DNA of 64,000 nucleotides, from NCBI RefSeq assembly GCF_023073335.1, contig NZ_JADPJG010000031.1, positions 237,845-301,844 of the forward strand, written 5' to 3'. The position numbers were made by a program, and so were the translations under genes. A model generated the notes under the pieces. It saw nothing but the letters and a program-made list of their open reading frames with translations, ran no database searches and was not told the DNA's origin. This stretch comes from Bradyrhizobium sp. 21. GTDB lineage: Bacteria; Pseudomonadota; Alphaproteobacteria; Rhizobiales; Xanthobacteraceae. Shown one piece after another: positions 24,087 through 32,945 of the stretch (position 1 is its first letter; each line of letters begins with the position of its first letter).

Positions 24087-25335
24087 CGGGTGCGTGCAGC
24101 GGCCAGAGGTCGGCGCGCCAGCGGATCGAGATCGCCAGCATGGCGATGAAGCCCGCGGCGGCATAGAGCGAACCCGTCGCGGAATAGCCGATGATGTCGA
24201 TCAGGCTGCCGGCCGCGAGCAATCCGATCGGCAAGCCGTAGATCACCATCATGCGCACGCCCATGACGCGGCCGCGCAGATGTGCGCTGGCGGTGCGCAT
24301 CAGGATCACGGCCGCCGAGATCATCGACATGCTCTGGGCGATGCCGGCGAGCACGAGGCAGGCCATCGCGACCGGAATGGTCCTGATCTCGACGAACACC
24401 AGCAGCATGGCGTACCAGGCCAGCGTCGCGCCGATCAGAAGCCGGGCAATGCGCAGTCCGCCGACGAGGCTGAGCGTGATCGAGCCGATCAGCGAGCCGA
24501 CGGCGAAGCTCGCCGAGAGATAACCGAGGCCAGTCTGGTCAGTATGGAAGATCTCGCGCGCGATGTAGGGCAACAATCCGCCGGTGAAGGGAAAGGCGGT
24601 GAGATTGGCCAGGAAGGCGACGCACAGCGCCGCGCGCATTCCCGGACCGCTCCAGGCATAGACGATCCCCTCCTTGAGGTCGCCCAGCAGCCGCAGTACT
24701 GCGTGGCCGTTGGCCGGTAGATCGCTGGTGGTGACAGTCCGTTTTGGCCGGGTCAGGCAGGACATGAGGATCGCGGCCGCGAGGTAGAGGCTCGCGACCG
24801 CCGCATAGACGAGCCCAATGCCGAGCGCGGCAAACAGTCCGGCTCCGGTCAGCGCTCCGGCGATGCGCGCGCTATCCTGGGTCGTGCGTGACAGTCCGAT
24901 TGCGCCCACTAGCCGCTCGGCCGGCATGATGTCGGCGAGCAGCGCGCTGCGAATGCCGAGATCGGAGGAGCGGATCAGGCCCATGATCGCCACGATGATC
25001 ATGACGTTGAGCGGTGCCAGACGGCCGGTCAACGCGAGCGCCATGATGGTCGAGGCGAGCGCCGTATAGGTGAGGCGGAGCACGACAAGGAGATCGCGAT
25101 GACCCATGCGGTCGCCGATCATCCCGAGTGCCGGTGCAACCAGCGTTCCGACATATTGCAGCGACGCGAGGATGGTCAGCAGCAATACCGATCCTGTCTC
25201 GACCAGGATGTACCAGCCGAGCACCAGCGTCTCGATCTCGAACGCCCAGGAGGTGAGCAGGTCGGATGGCCACTGGAAGCGATAGTTGCGGATCCGGAAT
25301 GGCGCGAGTGCGGAAGGTCGTGCGCCTGTGCTCAA
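24073..25335 (-). CDS. MFS transporter (EntS/MFS_3-like)
   Basis: 420 residues with about twelve hydrophobic segments and the cytoplasmic loop GDRMGHRDLLVVLRL, a variant of the MFS motif A (G-D-x-x-G-R-R). The RFQWPSDLLTSWAFEIETLVLGWYIL beginning is of the kind seen in MFS_3 exporters related to enterobactin exporter EntS. Substrate unknown. No siderophore genes are nearby. It stands alone between the VOC gene and the HemD-like gene (same strand, 123-bp gap with no feature I can identify). Confidence 0.87.
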   Translation of the reverse strand: MSTGARPSALAPFRIRNYRFQWPSDLLTSWAFEIETLVLGWYILVETGSVLLLTILASLQYVGTLVAPALGMIGDRMGHRDLLVVLRLTYTALASTIMALALTGRLAPLNVMIIVAIMGLIRSSDLGIRSALLADIMPAERLVGAIGLSRTTQDSARIAGALTGAGLFAALGIGLVYAAVASLYLAAAILMSCLTRPKRTVTTSDLPANGHAVLRLLGDLKEGIVYAWSGPGMRAALCVAFLANLTAFPFTGGLLPYIAREIFHTDQTGLGYLSASFAVGSLIGSITLSLVGGLRIARLLIGATLAWYAMLLVFVEIRTIPVAMACLVLAGIAQSMSMISAAVILMRTASAHLRGRVMGVRMMVIYGLPIGLLAAGSLIDIIGYSATGSLYAAAGFIAMLAISIRWRADLWPLHAPANAR

Positions 25336-25458
25336 GACGTGATGACGCGGATCACGGCGATACCCTTCCCTCGGTGTTTCTCGTTTGCGTCCGGCAACGT
25401 AGCGCTGGTGAAGGTCGTGTCAATCGGAGCCGCCGCAGGCTGCCTCTGCGCTCGGCTC

Positions 25459-26301
25459 CTAGCTCGCCGTGGTTTGCTGCTTTCGTTCCGCCAGCGCCGC
25501 AGCCATCGCCGAGATCAGCGGCCGCATGAAATAGGCTTCGTCCGCCGGCAAGACGTCGGTGCGCAGGCCGTGCGCGGCGAGCTCGCCGGAGACCGCCGGG
25601 CCCACCGAGGCAATCAGCGTCCGTTCGAATCCCGTACGCAGCTTCGCTTCGCTGCCATGCGCTTTCGCGGCCTCGATCAGGCGGCGGACCTGGCCGAGAT
25701 TGGTCAGCGCGATGGAATCGATTCGTCCGTGCGCCATGTCGTCGATGGCGGCGACGATGTTGGCATCCGCTGCCTTGGTATCGTAGACATAAGGCAGCAC
25801 GGTATCGACTTCGGCGCCTTGCGCGGCGAGTGCGCCGGTCAGTGTGCTGTGATCCTTGTCGGGATAGAGCTGGAGGCCGAGGCGATGCCCTTTCAGATCG
25901 AGCTTGCCCAGCATCTCGATCACGCCCTCGGTGGTCGGCTTCTCCGTGGTCTGCTGCGCCTCGAGTCCGTTCTCGCGCAGCGCCTTGCCCGGCTTGGGGC
26001 CGCGGGTGAATTTTCGCGATTTGGCAAGCGACGCCACGAGAGCCTGGTCGAGCCCGCGGGTGCGCCCGAGCTTCATGATCCGCCGCAGTCCTTCGCCGGT
26101 CATCAGCACGAGGTCGTCGAACGGCTTGTCGATAGCGCGGCGAATCCAGGCCTCGACCGGGGCGGGGTCCGGCGCATCCTCGATCGTGAACATCGGGCAT
26201 TGCACGACCTCGGCGCCTTGCTCGGCCAGAAGCTTCGAAAACTGCGCCTCCTCGCGCGTTTCCAGGATCAGGATGCGGGTGCCGTTCAAGCGGTCGGCCA
26301 T
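25459..26301 (-). CDS. Uroporphyrinogen-III synthase family protein (HemD-like)
   Basis: 280 residues from ATG 26301 (MADRLNGTRILILETREEAQ), backed by a GGAG site seven bases upstream; ATG 26340 would add 13 residues. The pattern fits HemD: an N-terminal RILILE strand, DLVLMTGEGLRRI, DSIALTNLGQVRRLIEAA and SVGPAVSGELAAHGL, the last being the conserved cross-domain segment. HemD cyclises hydroxymethylbilane to uroporphyrinogen III. No other heme gene is near, so a paralogue with another role (as in nitrate-assimilation regulators) is possible. Confidence 0.7.
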   Translation of the reverse strand: MADRLNGTRILILETREEAQFSKLLAEQGAEVVQCPMFTIEDAPDPAPVEAWIRRAIDKPFDDLVLMTGEGLRRIMKLGRTRGLDQALVASLAKSRKFTRGPKPGKALRENGLEAQQTTEKPTTEGVIEMLGKLDLKGHRLGLQLYPDKDHSTLTGALAAQGAEVDTVLPYVYDTKAADANIVAAIDDMAHGRIDSIALTNLGQVRRLIEAAKAHGSEAKLRTGFERTLIASVGPAVSGELAAHGLRTDVLPADEAYFMRPLISAMAAALAERKQQTTAS

Positions 26302-26444
26302 GAGTGTGCTCCGGTCAGTCAATCGCAATGGTACGTTCATCCTGACTCCGCGTGCGGGATTGGCGCAAGGGTGGGGTCGGTGATAGAGCAGGGCGCAAAT
26401 CGCAGGTCGTTCCGCACCCTTTGCCCAAACCTTCATCAAGGCCC

Positions 26445-27308
26445 ATGCCCGATCATCAATATGTCCTGACCCTGTCCTGTCCGGATCGCCCCGGCATCGT
26501 CTCGGCGGTGTCGACCTTCCTGGCCCATAACGGACAGAACATTCTCGACGCCCAGCAGTTCGACGACGTCGAGACCAAGAAGTTCTTCATGCGGGTGGTG
26601 TTCACCGCGGCCGATCTCGCCGTGGAGCTGTCGGCGCTCCAGACCGGCTTTGCCGCGATCGCCGAGCGTTTCGGCATGGAGTGGCAGATGCGCGACCGCG
26701 CCGCGCATCGCAAGGTGATGCTGCTGGTGTCGAAGTCCGACCACTGCCTGGTCGACATCCTCTACCGCTGGCGTACCCGCGAGCTGCCGATGACGCTTGC
26801 GGCGATCGTCTCCAACCATCCGCGCGAGGTCTATGACGGGCTCGATTTCGGCGGCATCCCGTTCCACCATCTGCCCGTTACCAAGGAAACCAAGCGCGAG
26901 CAGGAGGCGCAGATCCTCGATCTCGTCGCGAAAACCGGCACCGATCTCGTCGTGCTCGCCCGCTACATGCAGATCCTGTCGGATGATCTCTCGGCAGAAT
27001 TGTCGGGGCGCTGCATCAACATCCACCACTCGTTCCTGCCCGGCTTCAAGGGTGCAAAACCCTATCACCAGGCCCATGAGCGCGGCGTCAAGCTGATCGG
27101 CGCCACCGCCCATTACGTCACGCGTGACCTCGACGAGGGCCCGATTATCGACCAGGACGTCGAGCGCATCAGCCACCGCGACACGCCGGAAGATCTCGTC
27201 CGAAAGGGGCGCGACATCGAGCGTCGCGTGCTGGCGCGTGCGATCCGCTACCACCTCGACGACCGCGTCATCCTCAACGGCCGCAAGACCGTGGTGTTCA
27301 TGGATTAG
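26445..27308 (+). CDS. purU: Formyltetrahydrofolate deformylase
   Basis: 287 residues: an N-terminal ACT domain (~1-85; YVLTLSCPDRPGIVSAVSTF) and a C-terminal formyltransferase-fold domain with INIHHSFLPGFKGAKPYHQA and GATAHYVTRDLDEGPII, which hold the conserved Asn, His and Asp. PurU hydrolyses 10-formyl-THF to formate and THF, supplying formate for purine synthesis and balancing the one-carbon pool. ATG 26445 is preferred over an upstream in-frame GTG/ATG because it begins the ACT fold and has AAGG upstream. Length is standard. Confidence 0.95.
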   Translation: MPDHQYVLTLSCPDRPGIVSAVSTFLAHNGQNILDAQQFDDVETKKFFMRVVFTAADLAVELSALQTGFAAIAERFGMEWQMRDRAAHRKVMLLVSKSDHCLVDILYRWRTRELPMTLAAIVSNHPREVYDGLDFGGIPFHHLPVTKETKREQEAQILDLVAKTGTDLVVLARYMQILSDDLSAELSGRCINIHHSFLPGFKGAKPYHQAHERGVKLIGATAHYVTRDLDEGPIIDQDVERISHRDTPEDLVRKGRDIERRVLARAIRYHLDDRVILNGRKTVVFMD

Positions 27309-27368
27309 CGAATGGTGAGTGGCGGGTGGCGAATATAAAACGGACCTTATCCGCCACTCCCTATTCGC
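27308..27368. terminator. Long stem-loop between convergent purU and lipoprotein genes
   Basis: An 18-base arm at 27308-27325 and its partner at 27351-27368 match at 16 of 18 positions (GCGAAT...GAGTGGCGG against CCGCCACTC...ATTCGC). It overlaps the last base of the purU stop codon and lies between two convergent genes, as expected for a bidirectional terminator or a REP-type element. Confidence 0.65.
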
Positions 27369-27380
27369 CATCTCGCTCCG

Positions 27381-27665
27381 TCAGCGCACCGCGGTGCCGG
27401 AAGCCGGGCCCGTGGCGCCCTTCTCTGCCTGCTCTTCCTTCTCGCGATCGGCCGCCGGCATCAGCCGCTTGCGCTCGCGCTCCTTCATGTAGGCATCATA
27501 TTGCGGCGTGCCGGCCCGCGGCGGAGCGTCCGACGGCAGGCCGCCGGCCCATTGCGGGACGTAGTCGCCCGCGCCGGCCGAGAGCTTTTCGTTGATGGTG
27601 CCGCAACCGGCCAGCCCCGCGGAGAGTGCGAGGAGGATCAGGAGGGATCGAAAAGACTTGGGCAT
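27381..27665 (-). CDS. Small predicted lipoprotein
   Basis: 94 residues. The N-terminus MPKSFRSLLILLALSAGLAG followed by Cys21 is a lipoprotein signal with lipobox LAGC. The mature part is short, hydrophilic and ends in a charged ERERKRLMPAADREKEEQ segment. No recognised domain; probably an outer-membrane- or periplasm-anchored small protein. Convergent with purU, and upstream it faces the 519-bp gap. Confidence 0.75.
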   Translation of the reverse strand: MPKSFRSLLILLALSAGLAGCGTINEKLSAGAGDYVPQWAGGLPSDAPPRAGTPQYDAYMKERERKRLMPAADREKEEQAEKGATGPASGTAVR

Positions 27666-28184
27666 TGTACCGGCGCGCGCGAGGTCAGTGGCGTTGGACG
27701 CCAGGTTGGGCTGGCGCCATGAGCCTAGCCTTCAACAAGGTAAAATAGACTTATTCGAGATAGGTAGCATGTTACCGAACTGACGGCAGCGGCAATGTTC
27801 AAATTATGCAAATGAAAGACGAAATCCTCCATCCACCCGGCGGGCCGCGCTTCTAGACTTCGGCAAGGGGGTCGCGACAAAGTGGCTTGGTCGGCGAGGG
27901 GGCTTTTTCGTTGACAGGTCCATTTTATTTGTACAATCGTACAAATAGTCGCGATTGTAATCGGTGCGCCCAGGTCACCCCGACGTAACCCCGACATGGC
28001 TTCCTGGCGTCGGCCGCGAGACGTCGGCTTGCGCCGAGTGGTCGCCAAACGTCCGATTGACAATAAGGGCGCGAAAGACGCCATGTGGCGCGCGACATCA
28101 CGCGTGCGTCAGCTAAACTCAAGGCAAGGACCGGGCACTCGGTCCGGCGCACAAGAGATCGGGAATGAAGGGGAGGGACATCTG
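27666..28184. other. 519-bp intergenic control region upstream of the second Liv operon
   Basis: No convincing gene on either strand. The lipoprotein side (27720-27830) is A/T-rich and holds a GGTA-N6-TACC small palindrome. A promoter-like element with operator-like inverted repeat is at 27911-27947. From there to the livK start is a leader of about 240 bases that includes the palindrome CGCCATGTGGCG near 28080 and ends with the GGGAGGGA ribosome site. An unrecognised regulatory RNA could lie in this leader. Confidence 0.6.
27911..27947 (+). promoter_or_regulatory. Promoter-like TTGACA...TACAAT overlapped by 9-bp inverted repeat
   Basis: TTGACA (27911-27916) and TACAAT (27932-27937) lie 15 bases apart, a short but usable sigma70 spacing. 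TATTTGTAC (27926-27934) and GTACAAATA (27939-27947) form a perfect inverted repeat around AATC, covering the -10 element. This is the layout of a repressor operator blocking polymerase. The A/T content stands out sharply from surroundings. It probably drives the Liv operon starting at 28185. Confidence 0.6.
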
Positions 28185-29363
28185 ATGTTCAAACGCAGGC
28201 AGTTTTCAACAATCGCTGCATTTGCCGCCATCGCGAGCGTAGCGGCCGTCGCGCCCGCCACGGCGGAGGACACCGTGAAGGTGGGCCTGATCCTGCCGAT
28301 GACCGGCGGCCAGGCCTCGACCGGCAAGCAGATCGAGAACGCGATCAAGCTCTACATGCAGCAGAAGGGCGACACCGTCGCCGGCAAGAAGATCGAGATC
28401 ATCCTCAAGGACGACGCGGCAATTCCGGACAAGACCAAGACCGCCGCGCAGGAGCTGATCGTCAACGACAAGGTCAGCTTCATCGCCGGCTTCGGCGTGA
28501 CGCCGGCCGCGCTCGCGGCGGCTCCGCTCGCGACGCAAGCCAAGATTCCCGAAGTCGTGATGGCGGCCGGAACCTCCATCATCACCGAGCGCTCGCCCTA
28601 TATCGTGCGCACCAGCTTCACGCTCGCGCAGTCCTCCACCATCATCGCCGACTGGGCGGTGAAGAACGGCATCAAGAAGGTGGCGACGCTGACCTCGGAC
28701 TATGCGCCGGGCAATGATGCGCTCAACTTCTTCAAGCAGAACTTCACCGCCGGCGGCGGCGAGGTGGTCGAGGAGGTGAAGACGCCGCTCGCCAATCCCG
28801 ATTTCGCACCGTTCCTTCAGCGCATGAAGGATGCCAAACCCGACGCGATCTTCGTGTTCGTGCCGGCCGGCCAGGGCGGCAACTTCATGAAGCAATATGC
28901 CGAGCGTGGCCTCGACAAGGCCGGCATCAAGGTGATCGGACCCGGCGACGTCACCGACGACGACCTCCTCAACAACATGGGCGACGCTGTGCTCGGCACG
29001 GTCACCGCGCACCTCTATTCCGCGGCGCATCCGTCCGCGATGAACAAGGATTTCGTCGCGGCCTACAAGAAGGCGTTCGGCAGCCGCCCGGGCTTCATGG
29101 CGGTGAGCGGCTATGACGGCATCCACCTGATCTACGAGGCGCTGAAGAAGACCAATGGCGACACCGACGGCACCAAGCTGGTCGAAGCCATGAAGGGCCA
29201 GAAGTGGGAAAGCCCACGCGGTCCGATCTCGATCGACCCCGAGACCCGCGACATCGTGCAGAACATCTACATCCGCAAGGTCGAGAAGGTCGACGGCGAG
29301 CTCTACAATGTCGAGTTCGCGACCTTCGAGGCCGTCAAGGATCTCGGCAAGACCAAGAAATAA
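28185..29363 (+). CDS. livK: Liv-type ABC transporter substrate-binding protein
   Basis: 392 residues. The start at ATG 28185 is chosen because GGGAGGGA lies seven bases upstream and a Sec signal follows at once (MFKRRQFSTIAAFAAIASVA, cleaved near ATA-ED); an in-frame opening from 27996 is not signal-like. The mature part begins DTVKVGLILPMTGGQASTGK, the periplasmic-binding-protein type I start. First gene of the second Liv operon. Ligand unknown; sequence differs clearly from the 16158 paralogue. Confidence 0.92.
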   Translation: MFKRRQFSTIAAFAAIASVAAVAPATAEDTVKVGLILPMTGGQASTGKQIENAIKLYMQQKGDTVAGKKIEIILKDDAAIPDKTKTAAQELIVNDKVSFIAGFGVTPAALAAAPLATQAKIPEVVMAAGTSIITERSPYIVRTSFTLAQSSTIIADWAVKNGIKKVATLTSDYAPGNDALNFFKQNFTAGGGEVVEEVKTPLANPDFAPFLQRMKDAKPDAIFVFVPAGQGGNFMKQYAERGLDKAGIKVIGPGDVTDDDLLNNMGDAVLGTVTAHLYSAAHPSAMNKDFVAAYKKAFGSRPGFMAVSGYDGIHLIYEALKKTNGDTDGTKLVEAMKGQKWESPRGPISIDPETRDIVQNIYIRKVEKVDGELYNVEFATFEAVKDLGKTKK

Positions 29364-29402
29364 GGACGTGTTGTTTGCGTAGCTCGCCGCAAACTCGCTG
29401 CA

Positions 29403-29508
29403 CCTCTCCCACTTGCGGGAGAGGTCGGCGCAAAGCGCCGGTGACCTCGTTGGGAGCCTCTCTGTGGAGACACCCTCACCCCGACCCTCTCCCGCAAGCG
29501 GGAGAGGG
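29403..29508. repeat. Paired palindromic hairpins between livK and livH
   Basis: Two related hairpins: CCTCTCCC-N6-GGGAGAGG at 29403-29424, and CCCTCTCCCGC-AA-GCGGGAGAGGG at 29485-29508, the second an exact 11-bp stem. They fill the 192-bp gap in an otherwise tight operon. Such hairpins downstream of a binding-protein gene commonly protect its mRNA and give higher LivK than permease levels; that role is inference. Confidence 0.75.
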
Positions 29509-29555
29509 GGCGTAGCGCCACCCTCGACTAAACATGAGATATTCCAAGACCCCCG

Positions 29556-30425
29556 ATGACCTCGATCCTGACCAATTTGTTCGACGGTGTTGCCTACGGC
29601 ATGCTGCTGTTCGTGCTCGCTTGCGGGCTTGCGGTCACGCTCGGCCTGATGAACTTCGTCAATCTCGCCCACGGCGCGTTCGCCATGGCGGGCGGTTATG
29701 TCTGCATGGTGCTGGTCAACCGGATGGGCTGGCCGTTCTTCGCCGCGCTGCCGCTTGCCTTCGTCTCGTCGGCGGCGATCGGCATCGTGCTCGAACGCAT
29801 GCTCTACCGTCACCTCTATGCCCGCAGCCATCTCGACCAGGTGCTGTTCACCATCGGCCTCACGTTCATGTCGGTCGCGGCCGTCGACTACGTCCAGGGC
29901 TCGTCGCGGGTGTTCATCAACCTGCCGGCCGCGCTGCAGGGCCAGTTCGACCTGTTCGGCGTCGGCATCGGCCGCTATCGGCTGATGATCATCGTGATCT
30001 GCGGGCTGCTCACCATCGGTCTCCAGATGGTGCTGGCCAGGACGCGGTTCGGCAGCCGGCTGCGCGCCGCGGTCGATGATCCCCGCGCCGCGAGCGGTCT
30101 CGGCATCAACGTGCCGCAGGTGTTCGCATTCACCTTTGCCTTTGGTTGCGGCCTCGCCGGCCTCGGCGGCGCCCTGAGCGCCGAGATTCTCGGCCTCGAT
30201 CCGTACTTTCCCCTGAAATTCATGATCTACTTCCTGATCGTGGTCACCGTCGGCGGCTCGTCCTCGATCACCGGCCCGTTCCTGGCCTCGCTTCTGCTCG
30301 GCATCGGCGACGTCGCCGGCAAATATTACGTGCCGAAGATGGGACCTTTCGTGATCTACACCATGATGATCGTGATCCTGATCTGGCGCCCGAACGGCCT
30401 GTTCGGCCGCACGGCCGCGCGTTGA
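29556..30425 (+). CDS. livH: Liv-type ABC transporter permease
   Basis: 289-residue LivH permease: NLFDGVAYGMLLFVLACGLA, NFVNLAHGAFAMAGGY and the loop GSRLRAAVDDPRAASGLGIN. About eight hydrophobic segments. It ends eight bases before livM and works with it as the transmembrane channel. Confidence 0.93.
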   Translation: MTSILTNLFDGVAYGMLLFVLACGLAVTLGLMNFVNLAHGAFAMAGGYVCMVLVNRMGWPFFAALPLAFVSSAAIGIVLERMLYRHLYARSHLDQVLFTIGLTFMSVAAVDYVQGSSRVFINLPAALQGQFDLFGVGIGRYRLMIIVICGLLTIGLQMVLARTRFGSRLRAAVDDPRAASGLGINVPQVFAFTFAFGCGLAGLGGALSAEILGLDPYFPLKFMIYFLIVVTVGGSSSITGPFLASLLLGIGDVAGKYYVPKMGPFVIYTMMIVILIWRPNGLFGRTAAR

Positions 30426-30433
30426 GTTCGCCG

Positions 30434-31462
30434 ATGAGCGCTTCTTCCGACGTCGGCTATCACGCCCAGCGCCAGGCACGCTGGCACTATGGCGAGGCCG
30501 CTTTCTGGCTGATCGTGCTGGCCTGCGGCTTCGCATTTCCCACCCGCTATCTAATCATGACTGACATCCTGCGGCTGGCGCTGTTTGCGATGTCGCTCGA
30601 TCTGATCCTCGGCTACGCCGGCATCGTCTCGCTCGGCCATGCCGCCTTCTTCGGCGTCGGCGCCTATGCGGCGGGGCTTCTTGCGCTGCACGGCATCATC
30701 AACGAGCCCGTGCTTGCCCTTGTCGTCGCCGGCCTTGCCGCGATGGTGCTCGGCTTCGCCACCAGCTTCCTGGTGATCCGCGGCGTCGATCTCACCCGGC
30801 TGATGGTGACACTCGGAATCGCGCTGCTCTTGGAAGCCCTGGCCGAACGCTTCTCCAACATCACCGGCGGCACCGACGGACTGCAGGGCATCGAGATGCA
30901 GCCGATCTTCGGCGAAGTCCCGTTCGACATGTTCGGCAAGACCGGTTTCTTCTATTCGCTCGCCGTTCTGTTCCTGTTGTTCCTGTTCGCCCGCCGCGTC
31001 GTGCATTCGCCGTTCGGCCTGTCATTGCGGGCCATCAAGAACAATCCGCTGCGCGCGGCCGCCATCGGCATCCCCGTCAACCGCCGCCTGATCGCGATCT
31101 ACACGCTGGCGGCGTTCTATGCCGGCATCGCTGGCGCGCTGTTCGCCCAGACCACCGCGATCGCGTCGCTCGACGTGTTCGCCTTCGAGCGCTCGGCAGA
31201 CCTGATGCTGGTGCTCGTGATCGGCGGCACCGGCTATCTCTATGGCGGGCTGGTTGGCGCGGTGCTGTTCCGCCTGCTCCAGGAATTGTTCTCCACAATC
31301 ACCCCGCAATACTGGCAGTTCTGGATCGGCCTGGTGCTGGTCGTGATTGTGCTCGTCGGCCGCCAGCGCCTGCATCGCTGGATGCTGTACGTGCCGAACC
31401 TGGTCATCAGGCAGATTGCCGGGCGCAAGGCCGTGGTTGCCGTTCCGGAGAGCGACACATGA
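30434..31462 (+). CDS. livM: Liv-type ABC transporter permease
   Basis: 342 residues from ATG 30434 (MSASSDVGYHAQRQARW); the frame is open further upstream, inside livH, but that part is its shadow. The family motif is LGYAGIVSLGHAAFFGVGAY, and GLSLRAIKNNPLRAAAIGIP is the ATPase-contact loop. Around ten hydrophobic segments. Its end overlaps livG by four bases. Confidence 0.93.
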   Translation: MSASSDVGYHAQRQARWHYGEAAFWLIVLACGFAFPTRYLIMTDILRLALFAMSLDLILGYAGIVSLGHAAFFGVGAYAAGLLALHGIINEPVLALVVAGLAAMVLGFATSFLVIRGVDLTRLMVTLGIALLLEALAERFSNITGGTDGLQGIEMQPIFGEVPFDMFGKTGFFYSLAVLFLLFLFARRVVHSPFGLSLRAIKNNPLRAAAIGIPVNRRLIAIYTLAAFYAGIAGALFAQTTAIASLDVFAFERSADLMLVLVIGGTGYLYGGLVGAVLFRLLQELFSTITPQYWQFWIGLVLVVIVLVGRQRLHRWMLYVPNLVIRQIAGRKAVVAVPESDT

Positions 31463-32214
31463 CCATCGCGCTCGAAACCCAAAATCTCGAAAAGCAGTTC
31501 GGCGGCCTGCGCGTCACCCGCGATCTGTCCCTGAAGATCGAGCAGGGCGCCCGCCATGCGCTGATCGGCCCGAACGGCGCCGGCAAGACCACGGTGATCA
31601 ACCAGCTCACCGGCGTGCTCAAGCCGAACTCGGGGCGCATCCTGCTCGAAGGCCAGGACATCACGGACCTTGCCGTGCACAAGCGTGTGCTGCGCGGCCT
31701 GTCGCGCACCTTCCAGATCAACCAACTCTATCCCGACCTGACCCCGCTCGAAACCATTGGCTTGGCCGTCTCCGAGCGCCTCGGCCATGGTGGTGACTGG
31801 TGGCGGCGGATGGGGACGCGCAACGACGTCAACGACGAGATCGCCGATCTCCTCACGCGCTTCCATCTGCTCGACGCCATGAACGAGCAGACGGTGACGC
31901 TGCCTTACGGCAAGCAGCGCCTGCTCGAGATCGCGGTCGCCATCGCGGGCAAGCCGCGCGTGCTGCTGCTGGACGAGCCCGCCGCCGGCGTGCCCGAGAG
32001 CGAGCGCCACGACATTCTCGCCGTCGTAGGCAGCCTGCCGCGCGACGTGACGGTGCTGCTGATCGAGCACGACATGGATCTCGTCTTCTCCTTTGCCGAT
32101 CGCATCTCCGTCCTGGTCTCCGGCGCGCTGCTCACCGAAGGTCCGCCCGAGCAGGTCGCGCGCGATCCGCAGGTCAAGGCGGTCTATCTCGGCGAGGAGC
32201 CGGTCAATGTCTGA
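31459..32214 (+). CDS. livG: Liv-type ABC transporter ATP-binding protein
   Basis: 251 residues: Walker A GPNGAGKTT, signature-like LPYGKQRLLEIAVAI, Walker B VLLLDEPAAGVP. The LPYG-for-LSGG signature is usual in LivG. Overlaps livM by four and livF by eight bases, so the whole set is translationally coupled. Confidence 0.93.
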   Translation: MTIALETQNLEKQFGGLRVTRDLSLKIEQGARHALIGPNGAGKTTVINQLTGVLKPNSGRILLEGQDITDLAVHKRVLRGLSRTFQINQLYPDLTPLETIGLAVSERLGHGGDWWRRMGTRNDVNDEIADLLTRFHLLDAMNEQTVTLPYGKQRLLEIAVAIAGKPRVLLLDEPAAGVPESERHDILAVVGSLPRDVTVLLIEHDMDLVFSFADRISVLVSGALLTEGPPEQVARDPQVKAVYLGEEPVNV

Positions 32215-32923
32215 CATCCTCGCGATCGACTCGCTTCGCGCCGGCTATGGCGAGGCGGTGGTGCTGCCCAACATGTCGCTGCGCCTCGCCGAGGGCCAGG
32301 TGCTGGCGCTCCTCGGGCGCAACGGCACCGGCAAGACCACGCTGATCAACTCCATCGTCGGCGTCACCCGCCGCTTTTCCGGCACTGTCGGACTGGCCGG
32401 AACCGACGTCACGGCCTTGCGGCCCGACCAGCGGGCGCGCGCCGGCATCGGCTGGGTGCCGCAGGAACGCAACATCTTTCGCTCGCTCACGGTGGAAGAG
32501 AACATGACCGCGGTGGCCCAGCCAGGTCCCTGGACCGTCGAGAGGGTCTACGAGATGTTCCCGCGGCTGAAGGAGCGGCGGGGCAACTTTGGCAACCAGC
32601 TTTCCGGCGGCGAACAGCAGATGCTGGCGATCGGTCGCGCGCTGACCCTCAACCCGAAAGTGCTTCTCCTTGACGAGCCGACCGAGGGCCTTGCCCCCAT
32701 CATCGTCGAGGAACTGTTGAAGGCGATTGGCACCATCGCCCGGGCCGGCGGCATCTGCTCGATCATAGTCGAGCAGAACGCCCAAAAGATTCTGGGGCTC
32801 GCCGACCGCGTTGTGATATTGGAGCGCGGAACGATCGTCCACGATGCCCCGAGCGCCGCGCTGAAGGCCGACCCGTCGGTCCTGGAGCGCCACCTCGGCG
32901 TCGCAGGAGCGGTCGCCCACTAG
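32207..32923 (+). CDS. livF: Liv-type ABC transporter ATP-binding protein
   Basis: 238 residues from ATG 32207 (MSDILAIDSLRAGYGEAVVL): Walker A GRNGTGKTT, signature LSGGEQQMLAIGRAL, Walker B LLLDEPTEGLAP, and VEQNAQKILGLADRVVILER. Standard LivF length, unlike the longer LivF at 15155. Followed after 22 bases by the MetE-like gene. Confidence 0.93.
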   Translation: MSDILAIDSLRAGYGEAVVLPNMSLRLAEGQVLALLGRNGTGKTTLINSIVGVTRRFSGTVGLAGTDVTALRPDQRARAGIGWVPQERNIFRSLTVEENMTAVAQPGPWTVERVYEMFPRLKERRGNFGNQLSGGEQQMLAIGRALTLNPKVLLLDEPTEGLAPIIVEELLKAIGTIARAGGICSIIVEQNAQKILGLADRVVILERGTIVHDAPSAALKADPSVLERHLGVAGAVAH

Positions 32924-32945
32924 AGAATTTCGGGAGTTAGACGAC

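Noticed and set aside
28206..30536. A 776-codon minus-strand open frame over livK/livH
   Set aside because: Antisense of the Liv genes and crosses the intergenic hairpins; no domains.
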